Numbered from the stretch's first letter, positions 7,986 to 17,458 are shown. The stretch is 64,000 bases of DNA from G963677325 sp963810555 (GCA_963810555.1 CAWENX010000007.1:124001-188000), one strand, 5' to 3'. Notes: a model not told the origin generated them from the letters alone. Translations and numbers: made by a program.

Positions 7986-9221
7986 ATGATAAAGTATAAG
8001 TTGTTAAGCCTTTTCACCGTAATTTTGTTACTGTCCTCACCTTCCCTGGCGAAGTCCGAAAACTGGCCCGGATTCCGCGGCCCCAATGGTGACGGAACAA
8101 GTTCTGAAACAAAACTGCCGGTAAAGTGGGATGCCCAGACCAATGTGTTATGGAAGGCCGAAGTACCCGGAACAGGCTATGCTTCTCCCATTATTTGGGG
8201 AGACAGGCTTTTCACTATCACGGCGGTTACGAAAACCCATGAAAAGATTCTTCTCTGTTATAACACTAATAACGGAAGCCTGCTCTGGAAAGCAACAGTT
8301 CTCAGAACCCCTTTTGAGGACAAACACAACGACAACAGCTTTGCCTCAGGTACTCCCGCCACCGACGGCACTAATGTCTATATCTCCTTTCTCGACGGTA
8401 CCCATGTTGTGGTTGCTGCCTATGATTTTACAGGAAAACAGGTCTGGGAGAAGCGTCCCGGCACTTATCAGAGCCCTCACGGTTACAGTTGTTCACCGGT
8501 TCTTTACAACGATAAGGTCATCATTAACGGCGACAGCGAGGGCGACGCATTTCTTGCAGCCCTGAGCAAAAAAGACGGCCAGACAGTCTGGAAAGTTCGC
8601 CTCAACAAGCCGGCCAATGGTTTCACCACTCCTCTTGTCAAAGAACTTGCAGGACGAGTGCAGATGATATTTCCGGGCAACAGGGAAATAGCCTCATATA
8701 ACCCGGATACCGGCGCCCGCTACTGGTTTGTCGAAGGCCCTTCGCAGGAATTTGTCGGAAGTCCTGTTTACAATGAAAAGACAGGTCTTGTTATGAGCAG
8801 CAGCTCCTGGCCGCAATGTGTTCTACTGGCCATCAATCCCATCGGATGGGGCGATGTTTCAGACAGCCAGGTCAAATGGCGGACTTCAAGAGGCGCCTTT
8901 TATGTTCCCTCTCCCATCAGCGCAGGTGACTATCTTGTAACCACTTCGCCGGACGGGACTGTTCACTGTCTTGATGCCGCCACAGGAAAGATACTCTGGA
9001 AAGAAAGGCTCGGTGCACAATATGCCTCCGGAGTTCTTGCCGGTGGATTGATCTATATGCCCAATGACGAAGGCATCATCACGGTAATCAAACCCGGTCC
9101 GACATTTGAGACCGTTTCTAAAAATCCCATCGGAGAAAAAATGTTTGCATCTCCCGCCATCAGCAACGGCAGGATATACCTCAGGGGTGTATCCCACCTT
9201 TTTTGCATCGGAACTAAATAA
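7986..9221 (+). CDS. Secreted PQQ-binding-like beta-propeller protein
   Basis: Start 7986 is chosen because it gives a clean signal peptide (KLLSLFTVILLLSSPSLA); an upstream in-frame start at 7962 only adds eight polar residues. The mature protein begins ENWPGFRGPNGDG, the hallmark of outer-membrane or periplasmic PQQ-like propellers. It contains repeated blades with tryptophan-docking motifs such as GSLLWKATV, GKQVWEKR, GQTVWKVR and GKILWKERLG. Family members may be quinoprotein-like dehydrogenases or binding scaffolds. No calcium or quinone ligands can be assigned here, so activity is unproven. About 411 residues, complete. It stands alone, followed by a repeat-rich gap and a convergent oxidoreductase gene. 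Confidence 0.85.
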   Translation: MIKYKLLSLFTVILLLSSPSLAKSENWPGFRGPNGDGTSSETKLPVKWDAQTNVLWKAEVPGTGYASPIIWGDRLFTITAVTKTHEKILLCYNTNNGSLLWKATVLRTPFEDKHNDNSFASGTPATDGTNVYISFLDGTHVVVAAYDFTGKQVWEKRPGTYQSPHGYSCSPVLYNDKVIINGDSEGDAFLAALSKKDGQTVWKVRLNKPANGFTTPLVKELAGRVQMIFPGNREIASYNPDTGARYWFVEGPSQEFVGSPVYNEKTGLVMSSSSWPQCVLLAINPIGWGDVSDSQVKWRTSRGAFYVPSPISAGDYLVTTSPDGTVHCLDAATGKILWKERLGAQYASGVLAGGLIYMPNDEGIITVIKPGPTFETVSKNPIGEKMFASPAISNGRIYLRGVSHLFCIGTK

Positions 9222-9232
9222 GGCTGAAGGCA

Positions 9233-9410
9233 AATTGACAATTGACAATTGATAATTAATAAGTCACACGGAGTAATACAGAGGTTCAAAAGAGCATCAC
9301 AGGGTTTTCTTCACAGTCTAATAGTCTGACAGCCTTATTCTGAAACCCTGAAACTTCCAGTCAGTACATCAGTACATCAACTAATTGTCAATTATCAATT
9401 CCAATTATCA
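9233..9410. repeat. Intergenic repeat block: 7-base arms around an 8-base array
   Basis: Four 7-base units of type AATTGAC occupy 9233-9260, and their inverse type (AATTATC, AATTGTC) occupies 9383-9410. Between them 9315-9386 reads in 8-base units such as AGTACATC and TCTGAAAC. The right arm overlaps the stop codon of the convergent oxidoreductase gene. Almost the whole gap is built from short tandem units. Confidence 0.7.
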
Positions 9411-10775
9411 GACCTTATCAGGCACAACATAAGGTGCACGGTATTCTCTTGTCAGATATCCGTCAGCTTCCTGATCGTTTACAAATTTCTCAGCTGTAGG
9501 ATTGAATTCCAGTGATCTGCCCAATCTGCAGGCAATATTCCCTAAATGACAGAGTGAGGTGGAAATATGCCCTTCTTCGATTTCAGCATGGAGATCCTGC
9601 CATCTGCGTGACCTGACACTATCGATAAAATTCTGGAAATGAAGATAAACAGCATCATCGTTCTCCCCTTCCCCATATTTGAAAACGGGTCCCGGAGTCT
9701 CCTTATAAGATGAATATCCTATCGGGAGTATCTTGATTTCACCGAGATGTATCTTTGAACGTCCGTCATCTTCTGATGCAATACTCATCCAACCTTTCGA
9801 TCCGTAAATAAGATCACCAACATTCAGGTCACCTACCTTATTGCACGGCAGTCCATTGACTTCAAACTCCATCACCCTGCCGTCAGCATATTCAAAAGAA
9901 AGCTGCTGAATATTGGGCGTTTCCTGGTCAGAATCCCATACATAGAATTTACCCTCACCATGAATTTTAACGGGATGGGTATCGATGCCCATAGCCCATC
10001 TCGCCACGTCAGCCTGATGTATTCCCTGGTTTCCCATGTCGGCACAGCCGGTATCCCAGAACCAATGCCATTTGTAATGGAACCTGTTCAGATTGAAAGG
10101 CCTCCAGGGAGCAGGGCCTAAGAATGCATCCCAGTTCACTCCTTCAGGAACAGCGCTGTCCTTTACATGTCCGATATTTCCCCGTGGATTAATCACAACT
10201 CCCTTTGTCATGTGTATTGGTCCAATGCCGTCTTCCTTAATAAACTTTATCGCCTTCAGCGTCAGAAGATTGCTTCTGGACTGTGTTCCTGTCTGTACCA
10301 CCCTGCCGTATTTCCTGGCAGCTTCGACCATCTTTCGGCCTTCGAAAATATTGTGAGAAACAGGCTTCTCGACATAAACATCTTTTCCTGCCTGACAAGC
10401 CCAGATGGTCATCAGCGAGTGCCAGTGATTAGGAGTTGCTATTGTAACAACATGAATATCTTTATCATCCAAAACTTTTCGGTACTCTGTTTCTACCTTT
10501 GGTTTGTAACCTGTCAGCTTTTCAACCAATGCGACCGCATCTGGAAGCAAACGCTGGTCGATATCGCAAAGGGTGGTAATTTTAAGGTTAGGCACTTTTG
10601 CCAACGCCCTGATTTGATCTTTCCCTCTGTTCCTTATACCAATTACAGCAACATTAATCTGGTCGTTTGACGCTGTTTTGCCGTAAGCATTTTGAATTAA
10701 AGGCATCCCGCCCATAAGGCTTGCAGATGCAATGGTTGTTTTTTCTATAAATCCGCGACGATTAATACTTTTCAT
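9408..10775 (-). CDS. Tat-exported Gfo/Idh/MocA-family oxidoreductase
   Basis: An NAD(P)-dependent sugar or inositol dehydrogenase-type protein of 455 residues. The N-terminus carries a twin-arginine signal (MKSINRRGFIEKTT plus a hydrophobic stretch). A Rossmann fold follows with VAVIGIRNRGKDQIRAL (about 42-58) and the cofactor/catalytic motif DVYVEKPVSHN (about 130-140). The C-terminal alpha/beta domain holds WHWFWDTGCADMGNQGIHQADVARW. Tat export with bound cofactor places it in the periplasm, as for many Bacteroidota relatives near polysaccharide or glycosidase loci. The substrate cannot be told. It is a single gene, with an 11-base repeat array 28 bases upstream of the ATG. Confidence 0.9.
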   Translation of the reverse strand: MKSINRRGFIEKTTIASASLMGGMPLIQNAYGKTASNDQINVAVIGIRNRGKDQIRALAKVPNLKITTLCDIDQRLLPDAVALVEKLTGYKPKVETEYRKVLDDKDIHVVTIATPNHWHSLMTIWACQAGKDVYVEKPVSHNIFEGRKMVEAARKYGRVVQTGTQSRSNLLTLKAIKFIKEDGIGPIHMTKGVVINPRGNIGHVKDSAVPEGVNWDAFLGPAPWRPFNLNRFHYKWHWFWDTGCADMGNQGIHQADVARWAMGIDTHPVKIHGEGKFYVWDSDQETPNIQQLSFEYADGRVMEFEVNGLPCNKVGDLNVGDLIYGSKGWMSIASEDDGRSKIHLGEIKILPIGYSSYKETPGPVFKYGEGENDDAVYLHFQNFIDSVRSRRWQDLHAEIEEGHISTSLCHLGNIACRLGRSLEFNPTAEKFVNDQEADGYLTREYRAPYVVPDKV

Positions 10776-10803
10776 TAATAATCCTTTTTTTGGTTAATAA
10801 TTA

Positions 10804-10846
10804 TTCAATAGTCATTCTATGGTCATTAAATGTCATTCAATAGTCA
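10804..10846 (-). repeat. 11-base tandem array upstream of the oxidoreductase gene
   Basis: Four units (11, 11, 10 and 11 bases), coding-strand consensus TGAATGACTAT, end 28 bases before the ATG at 10775. The same GAATGAC core, in the same orientation to its gene, occurs at 36459 and 44749. Confidence 0.75.
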
Positions 10847-10869
10847 TTTAGCTTTGAGACTCTGCAATA

Positions 10870-12177
10870 CTACAGTTTTTCTATCATATCGAGAAGATTT
10901 TCGGTCACAGCTTTCTCTCCTCCCCACATAATTCTTGTTGAAACCGTTTCATAGCCCCCCTCCTCATAAGCTTTATCGGTTACAATGTAACCGCACCAGC
11001 CGTTTGTATGGGTGACGATAAAAGTATTCTTATAGGGCGATGTCTCCTTGATTTTTAATCCTATTTCGTGGAATACATCACCTGTTATGCCGGCAAAAAT
11101 AGTATTGCCGATTTTTAAGGCAGCTACCCTGATTTCCACATCAGGTCCGGGTTTAAATGTTCCCGGCTTTAGCTTCATCGTCTCTTCCCAGGTAATCCCG
11201 GGTATATCCCTTGTGCTTAATTTACCGGGCAGTATGATGCTTTTTCTTAAAGAAGAAATTGTTCCGTAAGATGATGTTTTTATCTCCTTCAAAACCTTTG
11301 AAACTTCTTTACCGAGAATATAACCATAAGTATCACTGCTTGTGCTTGATTTTCCGTATGAAGTGCCCAAAGGACCGAACACAGGATCTATATCTGCTGA
11401 AGCACCGGCAGTTACCACAATCACAGCTTTATCACCAAATTCCTTTTCGAGCGAAAGGGCAGTTGCACCGGGCCAATCACCTGTGAGTTGATTGCCTGAG
11501 GGTCCCATTACGGCAGCCTGACAGGGCCAATTGACAAAAGCAGCCATTATATTGCCATCAGCATCATTCACTCTCAGCACCATCACTTCATGATCGCAGG
11601 AACCGTCAGGATACTTTCCCAGCCACGGATATCCAGTGGGATATTGAGGGCAGCGGCGATTCACATTCATTTTGCACTCCCCTCTGCCGGTTCCTATGCT
11701 TGCGGGTTTTAAATTCTTTGAAGCTTCTTTAAGTGCTTCAAGGAATTTATCCTTTAATCCGTCGGAATAAGTTTTCACTTCAGGCAGTGTTGATTTGGTG
11801 TAATCCTTTCCGCTGTTAATATTAGTAGGGCCACTATGGGTGTTTGTAGCGCTGATAAAAACGTTGTTACGGGGTATCCCCGTTTCTCTTTCTATCCGTC
11901 CAAAGATCTCATCATCAAATTCACTTGAGAATTCACTGCCGTCAGCAGCAATAAGGGCAGCTTTGTTTTTATCGTCACTGAAAACGATAGCCCTGATAAA
12001 TACATGATCGTGAATGCCGTCATATACTTTATTCTCACCGGCATGCCATGCAATGGGAATGGACACCGCGGGGGTTATATCCACTTTTGCCACACCTGCC
12101 AGAAGGGCAGAATTCTGTGCGATAACGATACCTTTTGAAAGTATCAGGATCAAAAATAAAAGAGTGATGTTTTTCAT
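10870..12177 (-). CDS. Secreted neutral/alkaline ceramidase-like protein
   Basis: A 435-residue protein with a cleavable signal peptide ending near IVIAQ. The mature start (LLAGVAKVDITPAVSIPIAWHAG) is typical of the N-terminal domain of neutral/alkaline non-lysosomal ceramidases. It also has the family zinc-site-like stretches HDHVFIRA and ISATNTHSGPTN and the PCQAAVMGPSGNQLTGDWPG segment. It is shorter than canonical ceramidases (about 650 or more residues) and lacks the C-terminal immunoglobulin-like domain, as is common in Bacteroidota paralogues whose substrates are unknown. It lies upstream of the oxidoreductase gene on the same strand with a 94-base gap, so co-transcription is possible. 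Confidence 0.8.
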   Translation of the reverse strand: MKNITLLFLILILSKGIVIAQNSALLAGVAKVDITPAVSIPIAWHAGENKVYDGIHDHVFIRAIVFSDDKNKAALIAADGSEFSSEFDDEIFGRIERETGIPRNNVFISATNTHSGPTNINSGKDYTKSTLPEVKTYSDGLKDKFLEALKEASKNLKPASIGTGRGECKMNVNRRCPQYPTGYPWLGKYPDGSCDHEVMVLRVNDADGNIMAAFVNWPCQAAVMGPSGNQLTGDWPGATALSLEKEFGDKAVIVVTAGASADIDPVFGPLGTSYGKSSTSSDTYGYILGKEVSKVLKEIKTSSYGTISSLRKSIILPGKLSTRDIPGITWEETMKLKPGTFKPGPDVEIRVAALKIGNTIFAGITGDVFHEIGLKIKETSPYKNTFIVTHTNGWCGYIVTDKAYEEGGYETVSTRIMWGGEKAVTENLLDMIEKL

Positions 12178-12641
12178 GGTTTAGTTATTTAATAACAGAC
12201 AAAGATCAGGAGATTGTTTTGAAATTTTCATATAAAAATACGAAATAAAGATATCAATTCCTGTTTGTTAAGAAACCAAGGACTGAGGATTAAAAAAATA
12301 AAGCCGGAAATGAGAATAAATGTAATAAAGACGACAGACGGGAAGCAGGTTCGGGAAAAAAGGCAATATAAGTGATCTGTTAATCGTGAAACTCAAACCC
12401 GATTTTTCGATTTTCAGGGCGACAATCCGAAAATTATTTTATCCTAAAAACACACCTTCTCCGGATTTCAATATTATGATTATAAGAGTTACTAAGGGCA
12501 ATACGGACTTAATATGGACTTAATACGGACTTAATACGAGGATAGAATTTTGTATTTATTGTTAAGTAATTAATCTAAGGCGGGAAATTTGTTGAAATAA
12601 ATAAATTAAACGCCTAATTTCGTTTCATGCTTTCTACCCTG
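12178..12641. other. 464-base gap with an 11-base tandem array
   Basis: No gene is visible here. The notable structure is three direct 11-base units, consensus ATACGGACTTA, at 12501-12533, plus a partial fourth unit to 12544. The rest is unstructured AT-rich sequence between the M48 gene stop and the ceramidase-like gene start. Confidence 0.65.
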
Positions 12642-13481
12642 CTATTTCTTAACAGCTTTATTGTAATAATCCATTGCTTCAGGTAGCTTTTCCCTGATTT
12701 TGGCAATACGGTTTTCATCAACGGGATGAGTACTCAGAAATTCAGGGACCTTTGCCCCGCCCTGTTTGGACATTCGCTGCCAGAAAGCAATGGACTGATT
12801 GGGATTATATCCGGCCATTGACATGAAAATCAGTCCCATATAATCTGCTTCATATTCATGTTTTCTTGAAAAGGGAAGCATAACCCCATACTGTGCTCCC
12901 GCACCGAAGGCTGCCATTGCGAGTTGCTGGGTTTCATTTGGTTTGGAGGAAAGTGCGGCAGATAATGTTGAACTGCCCAATTGTACCAGCATCTGATCGC
13001 TCATCCTTTCGCTGCCGTGACGGGCAACTGCGTGGGCTATTTCATGCCCCAAAACTACTGCCAGTCCTTCATCATTCTGCGCAATGGGGAGCAAACCTGT
13101 ATAAACGACAACTTTACCTCCCGGCATACACCATGCATTTATATCAGGACTTTCCACGAGGTTAAATTCCCATTGATATCCTTTAAGATTGTCAGACAAT
13201 CCCTGTTGTGCCATATATGTTTCGACAGCTTTTGAAATTCTTGTTCCTACTCGTTTTACCATTTCGGTTTTAGCTTTGTCGGATGATAATTTATTTTCCT
13301 TCAGAAACTTCCCGTATTCAGTAAGGCTAAGGGTCATCATATCTGATTCAGGAATAAGGCTTAATTGTCTTCGGCCTGTGAGAGGCACAGTAGAACAATT
13401 AAAGACGGTAAGAACTATTAAAATGACGGTAGAAACAATTGTAATATTTTTACTCCATTTCACGAATATTTCTCTTTTCAT
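12642..13481 (-). CDS. M48-family metalloprotease lipoprotein
   Basis: A zinc protease of about 280 residues. Start 13481 (MKREIFVKW) is preferred over 13514 because it places the lipobox (VLTVFNCS) at a normal distance. The catalytic HExxH is in VVLGHEIAHAVARHG. The third ligand is in RKHEYEADYMGL, and the usual STHPVDENRIAKI motif lies near the C-terminus. It matches the YggG/LoiP or BepA protease core without TPR repeats. Such envelope lipoproteins degrade misfolded outer-membrane proteins. It is complete, and the following folD gene is on the same strand 112 bases upstream. Confidence 0.92.
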   Translation of the reverse strand: MKREIFVKWSKNITIVSTVILIVLTVFNCSTVPLTGRRQLSLIPESDMMTLSLTEYGKFLKENKLSSDKAKTEMVKRVGTRISKAVETYMAQQGLSDNLKGYQWEFNLVESPDINAWCMPGGKVVVYTGLLPIAQNDEGLAVVLGHEIAHAVARHGSERMSDQMLVQLGSSTLSAALSSKPNETQQLAMAAFGAGAQYGVMLPFSRKHEYEADYMGLIFMSMAGYNPNQSIAFWQRMSKQGGAKVPEFLSTHPVDENRIAKIREKLPEAMDYYNKAVKK

Positions 13482-13593
13482 AGCAGTAGAATTTAAGTAT
13501 TCGAAATTTTTCAAACAGATTGCCCGAAAACAGAGGTACTCAATCCGATAACTTCATAAAGTTAATGGAAATAAATGATCAATGATCGATCTT

Positions 13594-14469
13594 CTATCTG
13601 TAAATCTCTTTTTTGGCTGACAGAAGTGTGTTGTACAAAAGGGAGGCTCTTGTCATTGGGCCTACACCTCCAGGGACAGGACTTATGAAGGAACATTTGG
13701 GAGCCACCTCATCGAATTTAACATCCCCGAAAAGTTTAAATCCAGACTTTGTTTTATCTGATTTTACCCTTGTAGTACCGACATCGATTACCACAGCTCC
13801 TTCCTTCACCATATTGCCGTTAAGAAATTCCGGTTTACCCAGAGCAGCAATGATAATATCACTTTGCAAACAGATATCCTTCAGATTTTTAGTACGGCTG
13901 TGACACAGAGTTACTGTGCAGTCAATTCCTTTCTGTGAAAGAAGAATACTTACCGGCCTCCCAACAATATTGCTTCGGCCAATTACTGCACAAGTTTTAC
14001 CTTTTGTTTCGATGTTGTAACGCCGAATAAGTTCCATGATTCCAAAAGGTGTAGCGGAAACAAAGGCAGGCAAGCCTGCAACTACCCTACCCAAGTTCAT
14101 GGGATTAAATCCGTCAACATCCTTTCGCGGATCAATTGATTCTATCACCTTTTCTTCAGATATATGATCAGGGAGAGGGAGTTGGACAATAAATCCGTCA
14201 AGCTCTTTATCTTTATTCAATTCATCCACCTTCTTAAGAAGTTCTGCTTCCGAAATGCTTTCATCAAAACGGATAAGTGTTGATCTAAAGCCCACTTCTT
14301 CGCAATCCCTGACTTTGCCTGCAACATAAGTCTCACTTGCCGGGTCATTCCCAACAAGAACAGCCGCAAGGTGGGGTCTCTCACCTCCACTGTTAATTAT
14401 ATGGATCACTTCCTCGGCTATTTCAGCCTTTATTTGGTGCGATATTTTTTTGCCGTCGATTAGAATCAT
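13594..14469 (-). CDS. folD: Methylenetetrahydrofolate dehydrogenase / cyclohydrolase
   Basis: Bifunctional cytosolic enzyme converting 5,10-methylene-THF to 10-formyl-THF through methenyl-THF, feeding purine and formyl-methionine synthesis. The 291 residues hold the signature SETYVAGKVRDCEEVG with the catalytic Lys, DGFIVQLPLPDH, the DVDGFNPMNLGR segment, the dinucleotide-binding AVIGRSNIVGRPVS and the terminal FISPVPGGVGPMTRASLLYNT. Length is normal. It starts 33 bases after the ffh stop on the same strand, so the two are probably co-transcribed. Start ATG at 14469 has no convincing Shine-Dalgarno site. Confidence 0.97.
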   Translation of the reverse strand: MILIDGKKISHQIKAEIAEEVIHIINSGGERPHLAAVLVGNDPASETYVAGKVRDCEEVGFRSTLIRFDESISEAELLKKVDELNKDKELDGFIVQLPLPDHISEEKVIESIDPRKDVDGFNPMNLGRVVAGLPAFVSATPFGIMELIRRYNIETKGKTCAVIGRSNIVGRPVSILLSQKGIDCTVTLCHSRTKNLKDICLQSDIIIAALGKPEFLNGNMVKEGAVVIDVGTTRVKSDKTKSGFKLFGDVKFDEVAPKCSFISPVPGGVGPMTRASLLYNTLLSAKKEIYR

Positions 14470-14501
14470 AGCAGGAGATTTAGTCAGTTCGATTTAACAT
14501 G

Positions 14502-15833
14502 TTATCTGCGATGTGCTTTGTGGTTGGCATAAGCCTTTTTCATCCCACCTGTTGAAACCATTTTCATCATCTTTCGTGTCTCTCCAAACTGCTTAAGCAG
14601 CCTGTTCACCTCCTGAACGGATGTTCCTGATCCGAGAGCGATTCTTTTTCTGCGTGAACCGTCTATTATGCTCGCATCGGTACGTTCCTGCCTTGTCATT
14701 GAATGAATAATAGCCTCAATGTGTTTAAAAGCATCATCGTCAAAATCTATATCTTTCATTACTTTTCCCATCCCCGGTATCATACTTGCCAGATCCTTTA
14801 GATTTCCCATTTTCTTAATCTGCTGTATCTGCTTAAGAAAATCCTCAAAATTAAACTGGTCCCGGGCTATCTTCTTTTGTAATTTCCGGGCTTCCTCTTC
14901 ATCATATTGTTCATGTGCCCGTTCGACGAGTGAAACAATATCCCCCATTCCAAGTATGCGGTCAGCCATACGCGAGGGATAGAACGCGTCGATAGCCTCC
15001 ATCTTTTCACCCGTTCCTACAAATTTGATCGGTTTATTGACTACAGAACGAATAGACAAAGCAGCTCCGCCACGTGTATCGCCATCCAGTTTAGTCAGAA
15101 CTACACCATTAAAATCAAGACGATCGTTGAATTCCTTTGCTGTATTAACGGCATCCTGTCCCGTCATAGAGTCAACGACGAAAAGAATTTCCTGAGGATT
15201 TACAGCCGATTTAATGGCTTCAATCTCATTCATCATTTGTTCATCAATTGCGAGTCGTCCGGCTGTATCGATTATCACCACATCATTCCCATGCAGTTTG
15301 GCATATTTAATAGCTTCTTTGGCTATTTTAACAGGTTCCCTGTTCCCCTCCTCGGTATAAACAGGAACATCGACTGAAGCTCCGATAACCATTAGCTGTT
15401 CGATTGCCGCCGGACGGTATACGTCACCTGCAACCAGCAAAGGTTTTTTTCCCTGTTTGGTTTTCAGCCTGTTGGCCAGTTTTGCAGCAAAAGTTGTTTT
15501 CCCGGATCCCTGGAGTCCAGCCATCAGGATAATTGCCGGATTTCCTTTCAGATTGATATCAATGTTCTGACCTCCCATCAATTCGATCAGTTCATCATGA
15601 ACCAGCTTTATCATTAGCTGACCGGGATTCAAAGCTTTCAACACCTCTTGTCCAATTGCCTTATCTTTGACTTTTGATGTGAATTCCTTTGCTATTTTGT
15701 AATTGACATCCGCATCGAGCAAAGCCTTTCTGACCTCCTTCAAAGTCTCAGCTACATTGATTTCTGTGATTCTCCCCTGCCCTTTAAGTAATTTAAACGA
15801 TCGTTCTAATTTATCTGATAGATTCTCAAACAT
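14502..15833 (-). CDS. ffh: Signal recognition particle protein Ffh
   Basis: GTPase of the SRP that binds signal peptides and 4.5S RNA and targets inner-membrane proteins to FtsY. The NG domain has GLQGSGKTTFAAKLA (G1, about 100-114), DTAGRLAIDE (G3), TKLDGDTRGGAALS (G4) and the GTGEK box. The methionine-rich M domain starts near residue 310 and includes the RNA-binding helix segment IDGSRRKRIALGSGTSVQEVNRLLKQF. The 443 residues are a normal length. It is first in a probable ffh-folD transcript with a good Bacteroidota promoter about 25 bases upstream of the ATG. Confidence 0.98.
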   Translation of the reverse strand: MFENLSDKLERSFKLLKGQGRITEINVAETLKEVRKALLDADVNYKIAKEFTSKVKDKAIGQEVLKALNPGQLMIKLVHDELIELMGGQNIDINLKGNPAIILMAGLQGSGKTTFAAKLANRLKTKQGKKPLLVAGDVYRPAAIEQLMVIGASVDVPVYTEEGNREPVKIAKEAIKYAKLHGNDVVIIDTAGRLAIDEQMMNEIEAIKSAVNPQEILFVVDSMTGQDAVNTAKEFNDRLDFNGVVLTKLDGDTRGGAALSIRSVVNKPIKFVGTGEKMEAIDAFYPSRMADRILGMGDIVSLVERAHEQYDEEEARKLQKKIARDQFNFEDFLKQIQQIKKMGNLKDLASMIPGMGKVMKDIDFDDDAFKHIEAIIHSMTRQERTDASIIDGSRRKRIALGSGTSVQEVNRLLKQFGETRKMMKMVSTGGMKKAYANHKAHRR

Positions 15834-15855
15834 ATTGTTCTTGTATTTACGCTTA

Positions 15856-15886
15856 CAAAATTACAGGAAAAAATTGGGCCATCAAA
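15856..15886 (-). promoter_or_regulatory. Promoter of ffh-folD
   Basis: On the minus strand TTTG (15886-15883) and TAATTTTG (15863-15856) are separated by exactly 19 bases, an excellent match to the Bacteroidota sigma consensus, 22 bases upstream of the ffh start. Confidence 0.75.
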
Positions 15887-16212
15887 GTTGCCAACTTATA
15901 TAATTCCGTAAACAAAACCCTTGTCAGAAGTGGATTTGACAACCTGAATTACATCATTCAATTCAGGTTTATCCAAAAATCAATTTAATCCAATTTTGGA
16001 TTTATCTGAAATTCAATCAACTGAATAATTGAGGTTTTTAATGTGAATAAAATGAAACATAAGATATTTAATTCGTCGATAGTTTATTCCAGCACATTGA
16101 ATCACTGTATATTAAAATATTTTTAAAAACTTTCGATTTTGCCCCTTTTCCGAATATAATTCTATATATTTACACCGGATTATTTACCATTTAATTTTAG
16201 TGTTTTTAAATT
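15887..16212. other. Divergent gap between ffh and the RRM gene
   Basis: AT-rich and without a gene. A near-consensus -7 box TATATTTA at 16164-16171 may drive the RRM gene. Short GGATTT/AAATCC runs near 15950-16005 can pair weakly, but I see no clear RNA element. Confidence 0.35.
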
Positions 16213-16611
16213 ATGAACATTTTCGTAGGAAGTCTGCCCTTCAAGTTGGAGGAAGCAGAATTGAAGGGATTTTTTGAAGAGTACGGCGAAGTAACTTCAG
16301 CAAGAATCATTACTGACAAATTTTCCGGCAGGAGCAGAGGTTTCGGCTTTATTGAAATGCCGGTTGAAGAAGAAGCCAGAAAGGCTATCGAGGAACTTAA
16401 CGGTGCAGAAGTGGATGGTCGCGCCATCGTTGTTAACGAATCAGTTGAGAAACCCAAAGATGGGACAAGACGCCCGGGTGGTTTCAACCGCGGCTCAGGT
16501 TTTAATCGTGGTGGTGGTGATCGCGGAGGTCACAACCGCGGAGGTGGAGGTTACAACCGCAGCAGCAGCGGCGGCGGTGACAGAAGCGGTAACCGGAGAT
16601 CAAATTATTAA
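16213..16611 (+). CDS. RRM-domain RNA-binding protein with glycine/arginine-rich tail
   Basis: A 132-residue protein. One RNA recognition motif covers residues 1-80, with RNP2 NIFVGSLPF at the start and RNP1 RSRGFGFIEM near 40-50. The tail (about 90-132) is rich in RGG- and GGG-type repeats such as GFNRGGGDRGGHNRGGGG, like eukaryotic and cyanobacterial glycine-rich RNA-binding proteins. It probably acts as a cytosolic RNA chaperone, with roles such as cold response known for cyanobacterial relatives. It is a single gene with its own terminator at 16800-16828. Function in RNA binding is well supported; targets are unknown. Confidence 0.93.
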   Translation: MNIFVGSLPFKLEEAELKGFFEEYGEVTSARIITDKFSGRSRGFGFIEMPVEEEARKAIEELNGAEVDGRAIVVNESVEKPKDGTRRPGGFNRGSGFNRGGGDRGGHNRGGGGYNRSSSGGGDRSGNRRSNY

Positions 16612-16799
16612 GCTGGTTGAACGCAGGCAGGCTGCATAAAACTTATTGCAGCATTGGTTTGAAGTATTTTCGTGTTGAGTAATGAAGTGAAAAGTTTTTT
16701 GATGACGCTGTTACCAGAAAATTAATCTTGACATAGCCTGATCACTTAGATAATCCAAACAAAAGGCTAAATCGTTCTTGAGCTTATTTTGAAAACTTT

Positions 16800-16828
16800 A
16801 AAGCATTGCAGGAATTTGCAATGCTTTT
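16800..16828 (+). terminator. Intrinsic terminator after the RRM gene
   Basis: AAAGCATTGCA (16800-16810) and TGCAATGCTTT (16818-16828) are perfect inverted arms followed by more T. It lies 190 bases after the stop, leaving a long 3' UTR. Confidence 0.85.
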
Positions 16829-16979
16829 TTTTGTTCCTTGAGTTAAATCTAATTTTATTGCCTCATTCAACTTAATCCCCAAATTGTATTTAAATTATTT
16901 TCATAATCAGGTAAATTATCCTGATTCATTTGGATTATATCCTGTCCCGCATTAAGGTTTAACTGGAGTTTAACTTCGT

Positions 16980-17056
16980 TTTATCCGCTCTTCGCTCGCA
17001 TTATATGCGAATATAGAGCGGAGAAAGAGCGTAGAAAGAGCGAACAAAGCCCGGGT
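16980..17056. repeat. Hairpin plus 11-base tandem array
   Basis: CCGCTCT (16985-16991) pairs with AGAGCGG (17015-17021) around an inner palindrome CGCATTATATGCG. From 17013 three 11-base units of type AAAGAGCGTAG follow, with a decayed fourth to 17056. There is no open reading frame with gene-like composition. The rest of the 16612-17458 gap, except the terminator, shows no gene. Confidence 0.65.
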
Positions 17057-17458
17057 CAAATACCATCCGGATAATTGCAAACAAAACCCCGAAAACAGTT
17101 TCCATGGAAGACATAGAGATATCCAACCAGGGACATATTCAATGGGAAATGTGTTTTTATTTATCATAAAATAATTAAATTTAGACAAATATTACTCAAG
17201 TTGCATGTTGAGTCGATCTGTTTTCAGGCATTTTTTTGTCCAATTACATAAACAAACATATTATTTTCTTGATTGCGTAGAAGATTAATCCAATTAAAAA
17301 ACGATTAATCGAATTTATTACAATTTTATTTTTGTTTACATATACTATTGAAATACAGGACTTTATTTTAAAATAAATCGAAGTAAGTTAAATATTGTGA
17401 ATTTATAAAACTCTGAAAGGAATTTACGTATAAGAGTTTTGATTAATCAATTAATTCA

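Noticed and set aside
10093..10670. Open frames antisense to the Tat oxidoreductase gene
   Set aside because: They are shadows of a well-supported gene and have no recognisable motifs.
16970..17188. 72-aa minus-strand frame between the RRM gene and CHRD copy 1
   Set aside because: It overlaps the hairpin and 11-base array, which fully explain its sequence; no start context or family.
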